Positions 7,902 to 14,785 of a stretch of 42,512 bases of DNA are shown here, piece after piece. The notes under the pieces are model-generated. The model did no database searches, had not been told where the DNA came from, and was given only the letters and a program-made list of their open reading frames with translations. A program made the translations under genes and the position numbers. The stretch's first letter is position 1, and the number at the start of each line of letters is the position of its first letter. Origin of the DNA: a virus; IMG/VR virus record IMGVR_UViG_3300038701_001089, positions 1 to 42,512 of that record. One strand, given 5' to 3'.

Positions 7902-8204
7902 TTATTGTTTAATGGTTAATAATTCCTTTAGGTCGGGTACGGCTTGTCCGTAGTTCAGTTGCGTGTACCTCAATACCCGCCAGCCATTCTTTATTGCTAG
8001 GTTATACTTCTCGCAATCCGTAGTAAAGCCTTTTACGGTCGTGTGACGGCTCTTCTTTGAAAATATACCCTCGTATTCAATTGCCACCTTTTCGTTCACT
8101 AGAGCTATGTCAAAGCGAAACCTACGCACCTTATCAAATCGATGTTCAGATACGAACGGTATGCCTTCGCTTTTTAGCTCTAGTTTAATTAGATCTACAC
8201 TCAT
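7902..8204 (-). CDS. PD-(D/E)XK-like nuclease (Vsr/DUF559-type)
   Basis: 100 residues with the layout of small restriction-endonuclease-fold proteins: RFRFDIALVNEKVAIEYEG gives an aspartate and then an E-x-E pair at the usual spacing, followed by H, D-x-EK, NLAIKNGWRVLRYT, a block typical of Vsr-like and DUF559 nucleases. A Holliday-junction, repair or host-DNA degradation role is possible. Substrate is not visible. It lies among small early genes, four bases after the preceding gene. Confidence 0.65.
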   Translation of the reverse strand: MSVDLIKLELKSEGIPFVSEHRFDKVRRFRFDIALVNEKVAIEYEGIFSKKSRHTTVKGFTTDCEKYNLAIKNGWRVLRYTQLNYGQAVPDLKELLTIKQ

Positions 8205-8208
8205 TAGT

Positions 8209-8418
8209 CTACTCTTTTAGCTCGTTTGCCCATTGTGGTAACCTACTGTTTATGTGATTATAAAAAGCATCCCTAGCAAATTCTACTTGATAAGATAACC
8301 TTCTTATAGTATCCACGTCTTCACCTTCGTAATCGTGGTATATCTTTTCAGCACGCTCTAGCTGGTCTCTTAGCCTGCCAGTTTTTTCGAAATGTGCTTT
8401 TTGCTGCTCGTAGGTCAT
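8209..8418 (-). CDS. Hypothetical helical protein, 69 aa
   Basis: Highly charged and probably all-helical (EKTGRLRDQLERAEKIYHDY and following). ATG at 8418 overlaps the upstream stop (ATGA). Not recognised. Confidence 0.55.
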   Translation of the reverse strand: MTYEQQKAHFEKTGRLRDQLERAEKIYHDYEGEDVDTIRRLSYQVEFARDAFYNHINSRLPQWANELKE

Positions 8419-8669
8419 ACCTCACGTTCTTTAAGTATCTCTCTAATAGTGTCGGCTACTGCTAAGATGTCGAATTCGTGCGCCTCATCAGATGCATTGT
8501 CTATTATTGCAAACATATTGTTACTCACATCGTAAGTCATGCTTTCGTAACCCCACGTATATACATATGATAACGTACCAAATGTACTATATGACTTTAG
8601 TCGATCCCCTGTATAAATCCCAGCAGCCTTAGCCACTCTTATCATCTCACTATCTGTGAATGCTTTCAT
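8415..8669 (-). CDS. Hypothetical protein, 84 aa
   Basis: Soluble acidic protein with a Tyr/Thr-rich middle (STFGTLSYVYTWGYESMTYD). Both ends overlap neighbours as ATGA, so it sits in a coupled cluster. No function assigned. Confidence 0.55.
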   Translation of the reverse strand: MKAFTDSEMIRVAKAAGIYTGDRLKSYSTFGTLSYVYTWGYESMTYDVSNNMFAIIDNASDEAHEFDILAVADTIREILKEREV

Positions 8670-8845
8670 TTCTCTATCGGTTTATAAGTTATTGTTGTGT
8701 CGGCTGTGTATGTGCCGTTTATGCAGTCGTGTAGTGCTTGGTCGTAGCCTTCCATACGCCCCTCTTTTTTTCTTTCAAAAGCTATAAGCTCTATAAGACC
8801 AATTACTATTCCAGCTATTAATATTCCTGATATGATTTGCTTCAT
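8666..8845 (-). CDS. Small membrane-anchored protein, 59 aa
   Basis: ATG at 8845 overlaps the HNH stop and its TGA overlaps the next ATG. An N-terminal transmembrane helix (MKQIISGILIAGIVIGLIEL) is followed by KKEGRMEGYDQALHDC, a charged tail often seen in small phage membrane proteins. Function unknown. Confidence 0.6.
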   Translation of the reverse strand: MKQIISGILIAGIVIGLIELIAFERKKEGRMEGYDQALHDCINGTYTADTTITYKPIEK

Positions 8846-9159
8846 TTGTTCAGTCGTTTATCCGAGTAGCCATTATCTTTAGCCCACTCAGGGTTTAATT
8901 CAATATGTGTGTGGCAGTCTCTACATACCGCCAAAAAGTATTCAGAAGCGTTTAACCGCCACCCGTCTCGGCCAATAGTATGGTGAACATCACATGACAC
9001 ACCACCACACACAGCGCAATAAGGATTAGCAGACATAAATTCGGGCTTTGTCTTTTCCCGATAGATACGTTCCTCTTTAGCGCGTTTCTTTGACCGCGGG
9101 GCTATTCGTTCAGGCTTTGCCTTTACGTTCTTTACGGGCTTTGGTTGTGGGTTAAACAT
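8842..9159 (-). CDS. HNH/NinG-like recombination nuclease
   Basis: 105 residues. A Lys/Arg-rich N-terminus is followed by a zinc-binding HNH-type core: C48 and C51 (CAVC), C56, D57, H59-H60 (DVHHTIGRDGWRL), then C79-R-D-C82-H83, and a closing NPEWAKDNGYSDKR. The pattern fits the NinG/Rap-like and short HNH group, which act on branched or packaging-linked DNA. It differs from the packaging HNH at 3276-3980. ATG at 9159 overlaps the previous gene by eight bases. Confidence 0.7.
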   Translation of the reverse strand: MFNPQPKPVKNVKAKPERIAPRSKKRAKEERIYREKTKPEFMSANPYCAVCGGVSCDVHHTIGRDGWRLNASEYFLAVCRDCHTHIELNPEWAKDNGYSDKRLNK

Positions 9160-9466
9160 CTTTCAAATTTATTGAAGGTAATAGCTCCGAAATAGCACAC
9201 CTATTTTTTATTTTCCCCACCTTCCCGCTCTTTAAAATATCTGAAGTCAAAGCAGAAAAAACTATCTTATCTTCAAGAATCCAAACATCGATATAATGAA
9301 CGTAACACTTTCCATACTTCGCCCATCTAGAATCTACAATATCTCCTTTTTTAATATCAAGTGAATTAGCTAGTTCGTGCTCAAGGCATTCAATATTCCT
9401 TCTCTCGTCCTCAATTCTTTGCAGCGCGTCCTTTATCTCCCTTGCGTACTCAATAGGCGTTTTCAT
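9152..9466 (-). CDS. Hypothetical protein, 104 aa
   Basis: The start at 9466 is chosen because it overlaps the upstream stop (ATGA); six more codons are open upstream. A coiled-coil-like N-terminal half (REIKDALQRIEDERRNIECL) is followed by KKGDIVDSRWAKYGKCYVHY, which reads like a small SH3-like beta domain. Function unknown. Confidence 0.55.
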   Translation of the reverse strand: MKTPIEYAREIKDALQRIEDERRNIECLEHELANSLDIKKGDIVDSRWAKYGKCYVHYIDVWILEDKIVFSALTSDILKSGKVGKIKNRCAISELLPSINLKDV

Positions 9467-9717
9467 GCTTTCTCTTTTATACACTTATCTAAATAGTCTA
9501 GGTACTCTGTGTAGGGTAGGTAGGTGGCTTCCTGATACCATTCTGACGTGCTCATATCTTTTTCTAAATAATAAGAAATGAACATTGGCATTTTACTGTT
9601 AAAGCCAAAGTAATTATCCCCGTCCCAATAACCCGCAACACCACCTAACTGGCGAGCCTTATCTCGCAATACCTCAAACTGCTCTTCACCTTTGAATGTT
9701 GTGTAGTGTGCTTTCAT
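9463..9717 (-). CDS. Hypothetical protein, 84 aa
   Basis: The start at 9717 (MKAHYTTFKGEEQFEVL) overlaps the upstream stop as ATGA. Central YWDGDNYFGF suggests a compact beta domain. Not recognised. Confidence 0.55.
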   Translation of the reverse strand: MKAHYTTFKGEEQFEVLRDKARQLGGVAGYWDGDNYFGFNSKMPMFISYYLEKDMSTSEWYQEATYLPYTEYLDYLDKCIKEKA

Positions 9718-9944
9718 GGCTCTATGGTTATGGTTATAGGAGATGTGATAGGTATTAATCTTGATGCATCCCAATTATCGGAATATTCCCCACACTTTGC
9801 GCCCAAGTCGCCTGTATGAATACAAGTACCTACCAGTCCTTCACCATTTCTCCTTGTAATTATACACAATCCGCCAAATGGAATACTTTCCATTAAGCAA
9901 GGGAATATTAAAGGCTTTCCTTTCTTTTCTGCTGTTATTTTCAT
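9714..9944 (-). CDS. Hypothetical protein, 76 aa
   Basis: Small, probably beta-rich protein with four Cys residues and a Gly-rich centre (PFGGLCIITRRNGEGLVG). The first gene after the ASCH gene, with a TAAAC-type A-rich leader. No family recognised. Confidence 0.55.
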   Translation of the reverse strand: MKITAEKKGKPLIFPCLMESIPFGGLCIITRRNGEGLVGTCIHTGDLGAKCGEYSDNWDASRLIPITSPITITIEP

Positions 9945-9954
9945 CGTGTTTCGT

Positions 9955-10260
9955 TTAGTGTGTTAAATTGCTTTTACTCAATACTTTACCTAGGCTAATT
10001 GTTACATAAACATCACAAGGAACAACAAGCCCGTTAGAATACACCTGAGTTGCAGTTTCAGTTACATCATATCCCAAGTACTCACACTCAAATGAGGGTC
10101 TATCAGAACCGTACCCGTTTACGAATTTAATAGTATCGTATTCCTTGCCCTCAAGCCTTGAGAATATCCAGTCTGATAACCCTCTATATTCCTTTGTCTT
10201 TTCGCCTGTAACCATTACGTCAAAGGCTTTCTTTTTTAGAGTTAAGTATAGTGTTGCCAT
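9955..10260 (-). CDS. ASCH-domain protein (PUA-like fold)
   Basis: 101 residues from ATG at 10260; the frame is open upstream but that stretch is the intergenic RNA element. It starts MATLYLTLKKKAFDVMVTGE, then KTKEYRGLSDWIF, and DTIKFVNGYGSDRPSFECEY, matching the ASCH pattern of K-x-x-F-x-x-I-x-x-G-x-K-x-x-E-x-R followed by a beta barrel. ASCH proteins are predicted RNA-binding PUA relatives, and one characterised branch hydrolyses N4-acetylcytidine. It directly follows a terminator/pseudoknot-like element and may be regulated by it. Confidence 0.72.
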   Translation of the reverse strand: MATLYLTLKKKAFDVMVTGEKTKEYRGLSDWIFSRLEGKEYDTIKFVNGYGSDRPSFECEYLGYDVTETATQVYSNGLVVPCDVYVTISLGKVLSKSNLTH

Positions 10261-10267
10261 AACGTTT

Positions 10268-10348
10268 AACTTAAAAAAGCCGATACCCGTCAAGATGTGA
10301 GGGTCTATCAGGGCTCGGCTTTCGATATTTTTAGATACGCCCCTCACA
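10268..10348 (-). terminator. Terminator-like element with interlocked inverted repeats
   Basis: Minus strand: AAAGCCGA (10322-10315) pairs with TCGGCTTT (10283-10276), and further T residues follow, as in an intrinsic terminator. A second pair, TGTGAGGG (10348-10341) with CCCTCACA (10303-10296), has one arm upstream of the hairpin and the other inside its loop, so the two stems interlock in pseudoknot order. The element ends about 16 bases before the ASCH start. It may end the DUF3127 transcript, attenuate ASCH expression, or both. Confidence 0.6.
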
Positions 10349-10406
10349 GCGTTACGTAAAAATACAACTTAGTTTTGAAACCGCCAAATTAAAATGGCAG
10401 GTCGTC

Positions 10407-10715
10407 TTAATACTCGTTACTATTTTCAATAGTAGCTGGCTTTGCGGTTTGTTCATTTGATAACTTCCACCCCGATAGTGTCGTAAAGTACTTATCGCTA
10501 GCTTCCCAATGCTTGCATCGAACGTTAGTATCTACTGTTACCTGTTGACCGACAGACACGCCTTCCAATAGCTTTACCTTGTCGTTAATGAACTCGATAC
10601 AGAAGATGTTAGTGTACTCTTTATCTTGTACCTCAATTATCAGCTCTTGCTTGCTGAATTTTTCAGACACCTGCTCGATGTCTTTGATCCTTGTTACTGT
10701 TCCTGTTAGTTTCAT
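10407..10715 (-). CDS. DUF3127 OB-fold ssDNA-binding-like protein, tip cut off by an ochre stop
   Basis: 102 residues with the DUF3127 pattern: MKLTGTVTRIKDIEQVSEKF, KQELIIEVQDKEYTNIFCIE, FINDKVKLLEGVSVGQQVTV and a Trp-containing last strand. This family in Bacteroidota is thought to bind single-stranded DNA, and members commonly end in an acidic tip such as DDLPF. Here the frame stops with TAA at 10409-10407, and the very next codons in frame are GAC GAC CTG CCA TTT TAA, that is DDLPF and a second ochre (ending at 10389). The tip is therefore encoded but separated by one stop codon. Nonsense mutation, readthrough or sequencing error are the options. ATG at 10715 overlaps the upstream stop (ATGA). 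Confidence 0.75.
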   Translation of the reverse strand: MKLTGTVTRIKDIEQVSEKFSKQELIIEVQDKEYTNIFCIEFINDKVKLLEGVSVGQQVTVDTNVRCKHWEASDKYFTTLSGWKLSNEQTAKPATIENSNEY

Positions 10716-11221
10716 TGCTTTGCTTTTTTGTGAAATGTTATAATTGTTGTGCCGTCAGGCTGCGGGTTCATTTTAATGTCAAAAATAGCTGTATCTATTA
10801 TCACCCCTTTACCTCGTGGTATCTGCGAACCATCCGAGAAATGTTGATATATACAAGCAGACCCACTGGCGAAAAAGGTATCAGCATTTGCAATTACAGT
10901 CAACGGCTGCGCCGCCTCTAATTCTGCTTTCTCTTTTAGCAGAGCGGCTACTTCTCGATCTATGTCCTCAATAGTGCGTTCGTTTATGATAGCCATTATT
11001 TCAGCGGCTGTTAGCACCTTGGGATTAACTTGGTAATATTTAGACGGCATACAAACAAAATAACCATACTCTACGCCATAAAAAAATTCACGAAGACTTC
11101 CGTCAAAGTCTCTGCCATTCTCTTTGATCCATTTAATATAGCTTTTAAATTCAGGGCTATCCTCCCACTTTACAGCGAAATTTTCGCCTACTACCGCTTG
11201 TACTTCTTTTAAATCTTTCAT
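10712..11221 (-). CDS. Hypothetical protein, 169 aa
   Basis: Soluble protein with an N-terminal helical part (EDSPEFKSYIKWIKENGRDF), a helical middle (DIDREVAALLKEKAELEAAQ) and a beta-rich C-terminus (DGTTIITFHKKAKQ). Not recognised. It overlaps the DUF3127 gene as ATGA, hinting at a DNA-metabolism context only. Confidence 0.55.
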   Translation of the reverse strand: MKDLKEVQAVVGENFAVKWEDSPEFKSYIKWIKENGRDFDGSLREFFYGVEYGYFVCMPSKYYQVNPKVLTAAEIMAIINERTIEDIDREVAALLKEKAELEAAQPLTVIANADTFFASGSACIYQHFSDGSQIPRGKGVIIDTAIFDIKMNPQPDGTTIITFHKKAKQ

Positions 11222-11232
11222 GTTGTTTATTT

Positions 11233-11430
11233 TTATCTACAAAATAATTTGTTCATTCCACCTTTATCAGCACAGCTATCTATACATGCTGTAGTGTGAT
11301 CAGCCTGTATCTTTGGTGCGTAAATGTTCCCGTTGTTACACATACAGCCGATAGGCTCGTAGGGATCACACTCCGTTTGCTTCGAACATCCAATTAAGGA
11401 TATTAGGGTTATTAGTGTTAGTGTTCTCAT
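11233..11430 (-). CDS. Small Cys-rich lipoprotein
   Basis: 65 residues. A signal peptide ends in the lipobox LIGC, so Cys15 would be lipidated. The mature part has six more cysteines (21, 29, 31, 49, 53, 64), enough for three disulfides, in a CMCNNG...AC...C...GG pattern that recalls small secreted CxCNDG-type proteins. It would sit in the host inner or outer membrane. ATG at 11430 overlaps the stop of the HTH gene. Phage lipoproteins expressed with a regulator often block superinfection at the receptor; that role is an inference here. Confidence 0.7.
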   Translation of the reverse strand: MRTLTLITLISLIGCSKQTECDPYEPIGCMCNNGNIYAPKIQADHTTACIDSCADKGGMNKLFCR

Positions 11431-11867
11431 GTTGTTTTGTTTAAGAATGAACCATAGGCATCACCCCTTGCAGGCATGTAAATACATTCGATGTTTATTA
11501 ATATAGACCCCCTCCTTTTTGATATGTGATCAAAAAAGTCAGACGTATAATTATCGTTATTTAAATGGATGACTTCACGCCCCTCTTCATATATCAATCT
11601 TAAAATAGTGCCTGCTGGTATTATAGGATAATCATTTTCAGGTGTTTCTTTCTCTAAGTCAACATTACACATATCCATAACATCTACATCAAAGTAGTTA
11701 GCTATCTTGTTAGCCGTTATTCTGCCTACATTTGCCTTTCCATTTAGCAAATTAGATATAATAGAAGCTTGCACATTTGCGCCTTCTGCAATATCACTTT
11801 GCTTTATCCAGCCCCTATGTCGTAGGTAGTTAAAGTTCTTTCTGAATAATTCTTGGTCAATATTCAT
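11427..11867 (-). CDS. HTH (XRE/Cro-type) transcriptional regulator
   Basis: 146 residues. The N-terminal 60 residues form an XRE-type helix-turn-helix (IKQSDIAEGANVQASIISNL, LNGKANVGRITANKIANYFD). The C-terminal 80 residues (ENDYPIIPAGTILRLIYEEG and onward) are not recognised and lack a visible Ser/Lys autoprotease pair of LexA type. It probably regulates phage or host promoters. Its operator was not located. It is co-transcribed with the lipoprotein gene. With no integrase in the genome, it need not mean lysogeny. Confidence 0.75.
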   Translation of the reverse strand: MNIDQELFRKNFNYLRHRGWIKQSDIAEGANVQASIISNLLNGKANVGRITANKIANYFDVDVMDMCNVDLEKETPENDYPIIPAGTILRLIYEEGREVIHLNNDNYTSDFFDHISKRRGSILINIECIYMPARGDAYGSFLNKTT

Positions 11868-11885
11868 ATCGTTTTATTTAGTGTG

Positions 11886-12551
11886 TTAATCAATTTTAGA
11901 TTGTGTTCCATATTGATCTTTTGGTGCGAATAAAGAACCTTGTGCTATGTGTTTCCTGAAGCGTTCAATAGCTGCGTTGTAATAGTCCGTGTCTAGTTCT
12001 GTCCATACGATGTCAAAGCCCATTTCATAGCATGCTATTAATATCGAGCCGCTACCCCCGTGCGTATCAAGTATCAGGTCACCTTCTTTAGCGTAGTTCT
12101 TTAGTAGCCATTTGTATAATGCTACGGGCTTTTGTGTGGGATGTATCTTGTCATTTGTTATATTGTTCATCGTAAACTTCCTTATCGCTCTATCAAAACT
12201 CGTCCATGCAAGCTCCCCGTCAGAGAACGACATACCAATAGGCGTGAGTTTGTCCCAAAAAATAACATGTTTCGTAGGAGGCAAGTTAAAGTAATTTCCG
12301 CCCCATATTATTCTATGTTTCGCAGATGCCTTTAGCATGTCAAAGAACTCATGATCAGGTGTGTACTTATCCCAAGACTTCTCCTTATGCCGCTTCCTTC
12401 TCCCCTTCGCTAGCCCCATATTTGAGTTGATATTTATCCCATACGGAGGGTCTACAATAGCAAGGTCAAAGTGCTTTTCAGGATAGCGGCTCATCACTTC
12501 CATACAGTCCTCATTAAAGACTTCTATTCGTGGGCTCTCACTTAGTAACAT
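11886..12551 (-). CDS. Beta-class DNA methyltransferase, copy A
   Basis: 221 residues from ATG at 12551. Catalytic motif IV DPPYG is at residues 34-38 and the AdoMet-binding motif I (LDTHGGSGS) is near the C-terminus: motif IV before motif I, with the recognition region between, defines the beta class of N6-adenine or N4-cytosine methyltransferases. No cognate restriction gene is visible, so self-protection against host restriction is likely. The first 38 and last 85 residues are almost the same as in the copy at 14786-15442, but the centre (residues about 40-135) is different and starts NINSNMGLAKGRRKRHKEK. An A-rich leader separates it from dnaB. Confidence 0.85.
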   Translation of the reverse strand: MLLSESPRIEVFNEDCMEVMSRYPEKHFDLAIVDPPYGININSNMGLAKGRRKRHKEKSWDKYTPDHEFFDMLKASAKHRIIWGGNYFNLPPTKHVIFWDKLTPIGMSFSDGELAWTSFDRAIRKFTMNNITNDKIHPTQKPVALYKWLLKNYAKEGDLILDTHGGSGSILIACYEMGFDIVWTELDTDYYNAAIERFRKHIAQGSLFAPKDQYGTQSKID

Positions 12552-12570
12552 AGTATTTTGTTTAGTGTGT

Positions 12571-13947
12571 TTAAAATGGTATATCCTCTTCAGGCAATTC
12601 AGCTCTAAATTTTGCAGGCTGCTCAAATGTATCTTGGTATGCATCTTCAAAGTCGCTCATGGTACTCGTTGCCCCGTCAAATTTTGCGCGTGTAGTCTCA
12701 AGTGAACCGCCTCGCGCCTTAGCTACGATAAACTCCACAAGTCCTTTTACGCTGTTATTGTTCTCGTCTACTTCAATGCCGTAATATTCAGGACGGTAAA
12801 TAAAAACTACGTTATCAGCATCTTGCTCTATTGCTCCACTCTCTCTTAAGTCGGATAGTATAGGCCGTTTATCACCGCCACGGGTCTCTACCGATCGGCT
12901 CAATTGCGATAAGGCTATTACGGGTATATCCAAGTCCTTAGCTAGCGTCTTACACCCTCTTGATATTGCTGATATTTGCTGCTCCCTGTTCCCTTCTTTG
13001 CCGCTCATTAACTGTAAGTAGTCCACTATTACCATATCAAGCTCGCCCTCAATATGCAAAGACTTTGCTTTGGCATGTATCCTATCAATTGTCATGCTTG
13101 CAGTGTCGTCAATTATCAAGTTATCCGTTGAGACCACATCGGTAATAGACTTCAATTCAGCGGATGTTAGGTCGCTTGGCTTCTTTAGCTTATTGTTATT
13201 TAGTTGAGCCTCGTGGCAGATCACCCGATTAGCTAACTCACTCTTTGACATCTCGAGCGAGAACAATAGAACCCGCTTACCTTGCTTTGCAGCGTGTAGC
13301 CCTGTCATTACCACAAAGGCTGTCTTTCCCATGCCTGGCCGACCTGCTACTACTGTTAGTTTACTACGTTGCCAGCCACCTAGGCATTTATCAAGCCCAT
13401 TAAAGCCAGTTGGAAGTCCTAATAACGCACCACCATTTTCTACCATTTCACAAATGGCTTTTTGCTCGTTCTCGACCGCTGTCTTTAGCGTTGTTCCTCT
13501 GCCATGCTTAATACTTGCATTGATGTTTATAACACCTGTACTTAGTTCATCTAATACCTCAAAGGCATCTTCACCGTCGTAAGCCTTAGATATTACGCCC
13601 ATACAAAGATCTATCGTTTGGCGTTTAATGGCATCTTGCTTGATAATGTAACTATGACTTTCAATATGCGCTGCACTTGCAACCCGTTCTGTTAGTTCGG
13701 ATATGTAAGAAACCCCTACCTGTGATAGCTTCCCTTTGTTTTTGAGCCACTTTGTTACCGTAAGCATATCTATGGGTGACCCCGACTTAGATAGCGCCTC
13801 AAACGCGCTAAAAATGGCTTTGTGTTTATTGTCGTAAAAGTCAGCTTCTGTTATTATCGAGCTAACAACAGCGTAAGCGTGTTTCTCTAGCATGATCGCA
13901 CCTAGTACCGCCTGTTCCGTTTCGTTGCTATGTGGTGCTACTTTCAT
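12571..13947 (-). CDS. dnaB: Replicative DNA helicase, DnaB family
   Basis: 458 residues, full family length. The N-terminal DnaB domain begins NETEQAVLGAIMLEK. The RecA-like motor has Walker A GRPGMGKT at 202-209, LFSLEMSK near 228, Walker B DMVIVDYLQLM at 304-314, ALSQLSRSVETR near 345, and DLRESGAIEQDADNV. It unwinds the fork ahead of the host polymerase. ATG at 13947 overlaps the stop of the DUF1376 gene (ATGA), the usual loader-helicase pairing. The last residues are LPEEDIPF, which closely resemble an SSB acidic tip and may recruit the same partners. Confidence 0.95.
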   Translation of the reverse strand: MKVAPHSNETEQAVLGAIMLEKHAYAVVSSIITEADFYDNKHKAIFSAFEALSKSGSPIDMLTVTKWLKNKGKLSQVGVSYISELTERVASAAHIESHSYIIKQDAIKRQTIDLCMGVISKAYDGEDAFEVLDELSTGVININASIKHGRGTTLKTAVENEQKAICEMVENGGALLGLPTGFNGLDKCLGGWQRSKLTVVAGRPGMGKTAFVVMTGLHAAKQGKRVLLFSLEMSKSELANRVICHEAQLNNNKLKKPSDLTSAELKSITDVVSTDNLIIDDTASMTIDRIHAKAKSLHIEGELDMVIVDYLQLMSGKEGNREQQISAISRGCKTLAKDLDIPVIALSQLSRSVETRGGDKRPILSDLRESGAIEQDADNVVFIYRPEYYGIEVDENNNSVKGLVEFIVAKARGGSLETTRAKFDGATSTMSDFEDAYQDTFEQPAKFRAELPEEDIPF

Positions 13948-14633
13948 ATGTATTTAGGTGTTTTAAGTTTAGTAGGGGTTTCTTTCGGCTCGTTCTTTGG
14001 CTCGTACATCTTTCGGTACACCGTCTCGTGGTTGCTAGCGATCATTGCGTACGCCCGCTTAATGTCTCCCTTAGCATACTTAGCGATAGCTTTTATAGCC
14101 GTCTGTATTTCCAAGTCGGCTAGTGGTTTATCGTTCTTTTGCAAATTCGCATCCGCCCACATTGTAACCCCTCGAATAAAGTCGGGTGTGTTTAGGTAAT
14201 CAGGAATTTCAAATTTATCGACACTTATTTTACTATTATCAACTTCATTTACATCTTCATTTTCATTTCCCATATGGTTATGCATATGGTTATCCTTATG
14301 GTTTTGTTTAGGTTTAGCTAGTGCTTTATTCTTTTTAGGTCTACCACCTTTAGAACCGTTGGCACGTCTACTCTCTGTAAAATTAGCCCTTTTAGATGCT
14401 TCAAATTCCAACCTCTCGTTATACCAAAGCCCTTCATTATCTATTTTGAATTTTGACTTTAGATTATCCGAGATTGAACCTACCAAAAAGCTAATGGTTT
14501 TATCGTTTAATCTGCCTTTCTGATGCATACTAGCTAACAGGTGCATATACTGTCCTTTCTCTTCAAAGGTTAAGTCCATAGTACCTACAAGCCAATCCTG
14601 TGAGTAAAATAAAAACGCGGGATCTTTTGCCAT
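13944..14633 (-). CDS. DUF1376 replication protein (initiator or helicase loader)
   Basis: 229 residues. The N-terminus has the DUF1376 signature DPAFLFYSQDWLVGT followed by LTFEEKGQYMHLLASMHQKG, a winged-helix-like domain of phage replication initiators. A basic linker (NGSKGGRPKKNKALAKPKQN) and a polar His/Asn-rich stretch connect to a C-terminal helical domain with ADLEIQTAIKAIAKYAKGD. Directly followed by dnaB with an ATGA overlap, it probably loads the helicase at the origin. The start lies 2 bases after an interlocked inverted-repeat element, so expression may be controlled by RNA structure. Confidence 0.82.
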   Translation of the reverse strand: MAKDPAFLFYSQDWLVGTMDLTFEEKGQYMHLLASMHQKGRLNDKTISFLVGSISDNLKSKFKIDNEGLWYNERLEFEASKRANFTESRRANGSKGGRPKKNKALAKPKQNHKDNHMHNHMGNENEDVNEVDNSKISVDKFEIPDYLNTPDFIRGVTMWADANLQKNDKPLADLEIQTAIKAIAKYAKGDIKRAYAMIASNHETVYRKMYEPKNEPKETPTKLKTPKYI

Positions 14634-14634
14634 G

Positions 14635-14693
14635 TTGCCGGATATTAAAAAACCCCTAGTCTACTACCTCCGGCAAGGGTTCAACTAGGGGTT
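14635..14693 (-). promoter_or_regulatory. Terminator/pseudoknot-like element before the replication genes
   Basis: Minus strand: AACCCCTAGT (14693-14684) pairs perfectly with ACTAGGGGTT (14660-14651), followed by a T-run, which is a terminator-like 10-bp stem. TTGCCGGA (14676-14669), in its loop, pairs perfectly with TCCGGCAA (14642-14635), which lies after the T-run and two bases before the ATG at 14633. The stems interlock in H-type pseudoknot order, and the loop also holds a GGAGG. It may terminate the upstream methyltransferase transcript and gate translation of the DUF1376 gene. Confidence 0.62.
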
Positions 14694-14757
14694 CAATAAG
14701 TTATCATTATAAGCTAAATGAAATGCCGGTCATTTAACTGTTATTTTCTACTGCTAA

Positions 14758-14782
14758 GGTAGTGCTTTACTCTGTAACTACC
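14758..14782 (-). other. Hairpin with shared TAGTTACAGAGTAA motif, copy 1
   Basis: Minus strand GGTAGT...ACTACC forms a 6-bp stem, four bases after the methyltransferase stop. The 14-base motif TAGTTACAGAGTAA (14780-14767) recurs exactly at 20901-20888, also just after the last gene of a transcription unit. It may be a processing signal or a protein-binding site; its function is unknown. Confidence 0.4.
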
Positions 14783-14785
14783 AAA

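Noticed and set aside
10407-10409. Reassignment of TAA to a sense codon in this phage
   Set aside because: TAA ends many other genes here, including coupled TAATG junctions, so genome-wide recoding is not supported. Local readthrough or mutation remains.
11427-11867. Evidence of lysogeny from the HTH regulator
   Set aside because: No integrase, attachment-site pattern or partition genes were recognised. A regulator alone is not enough.
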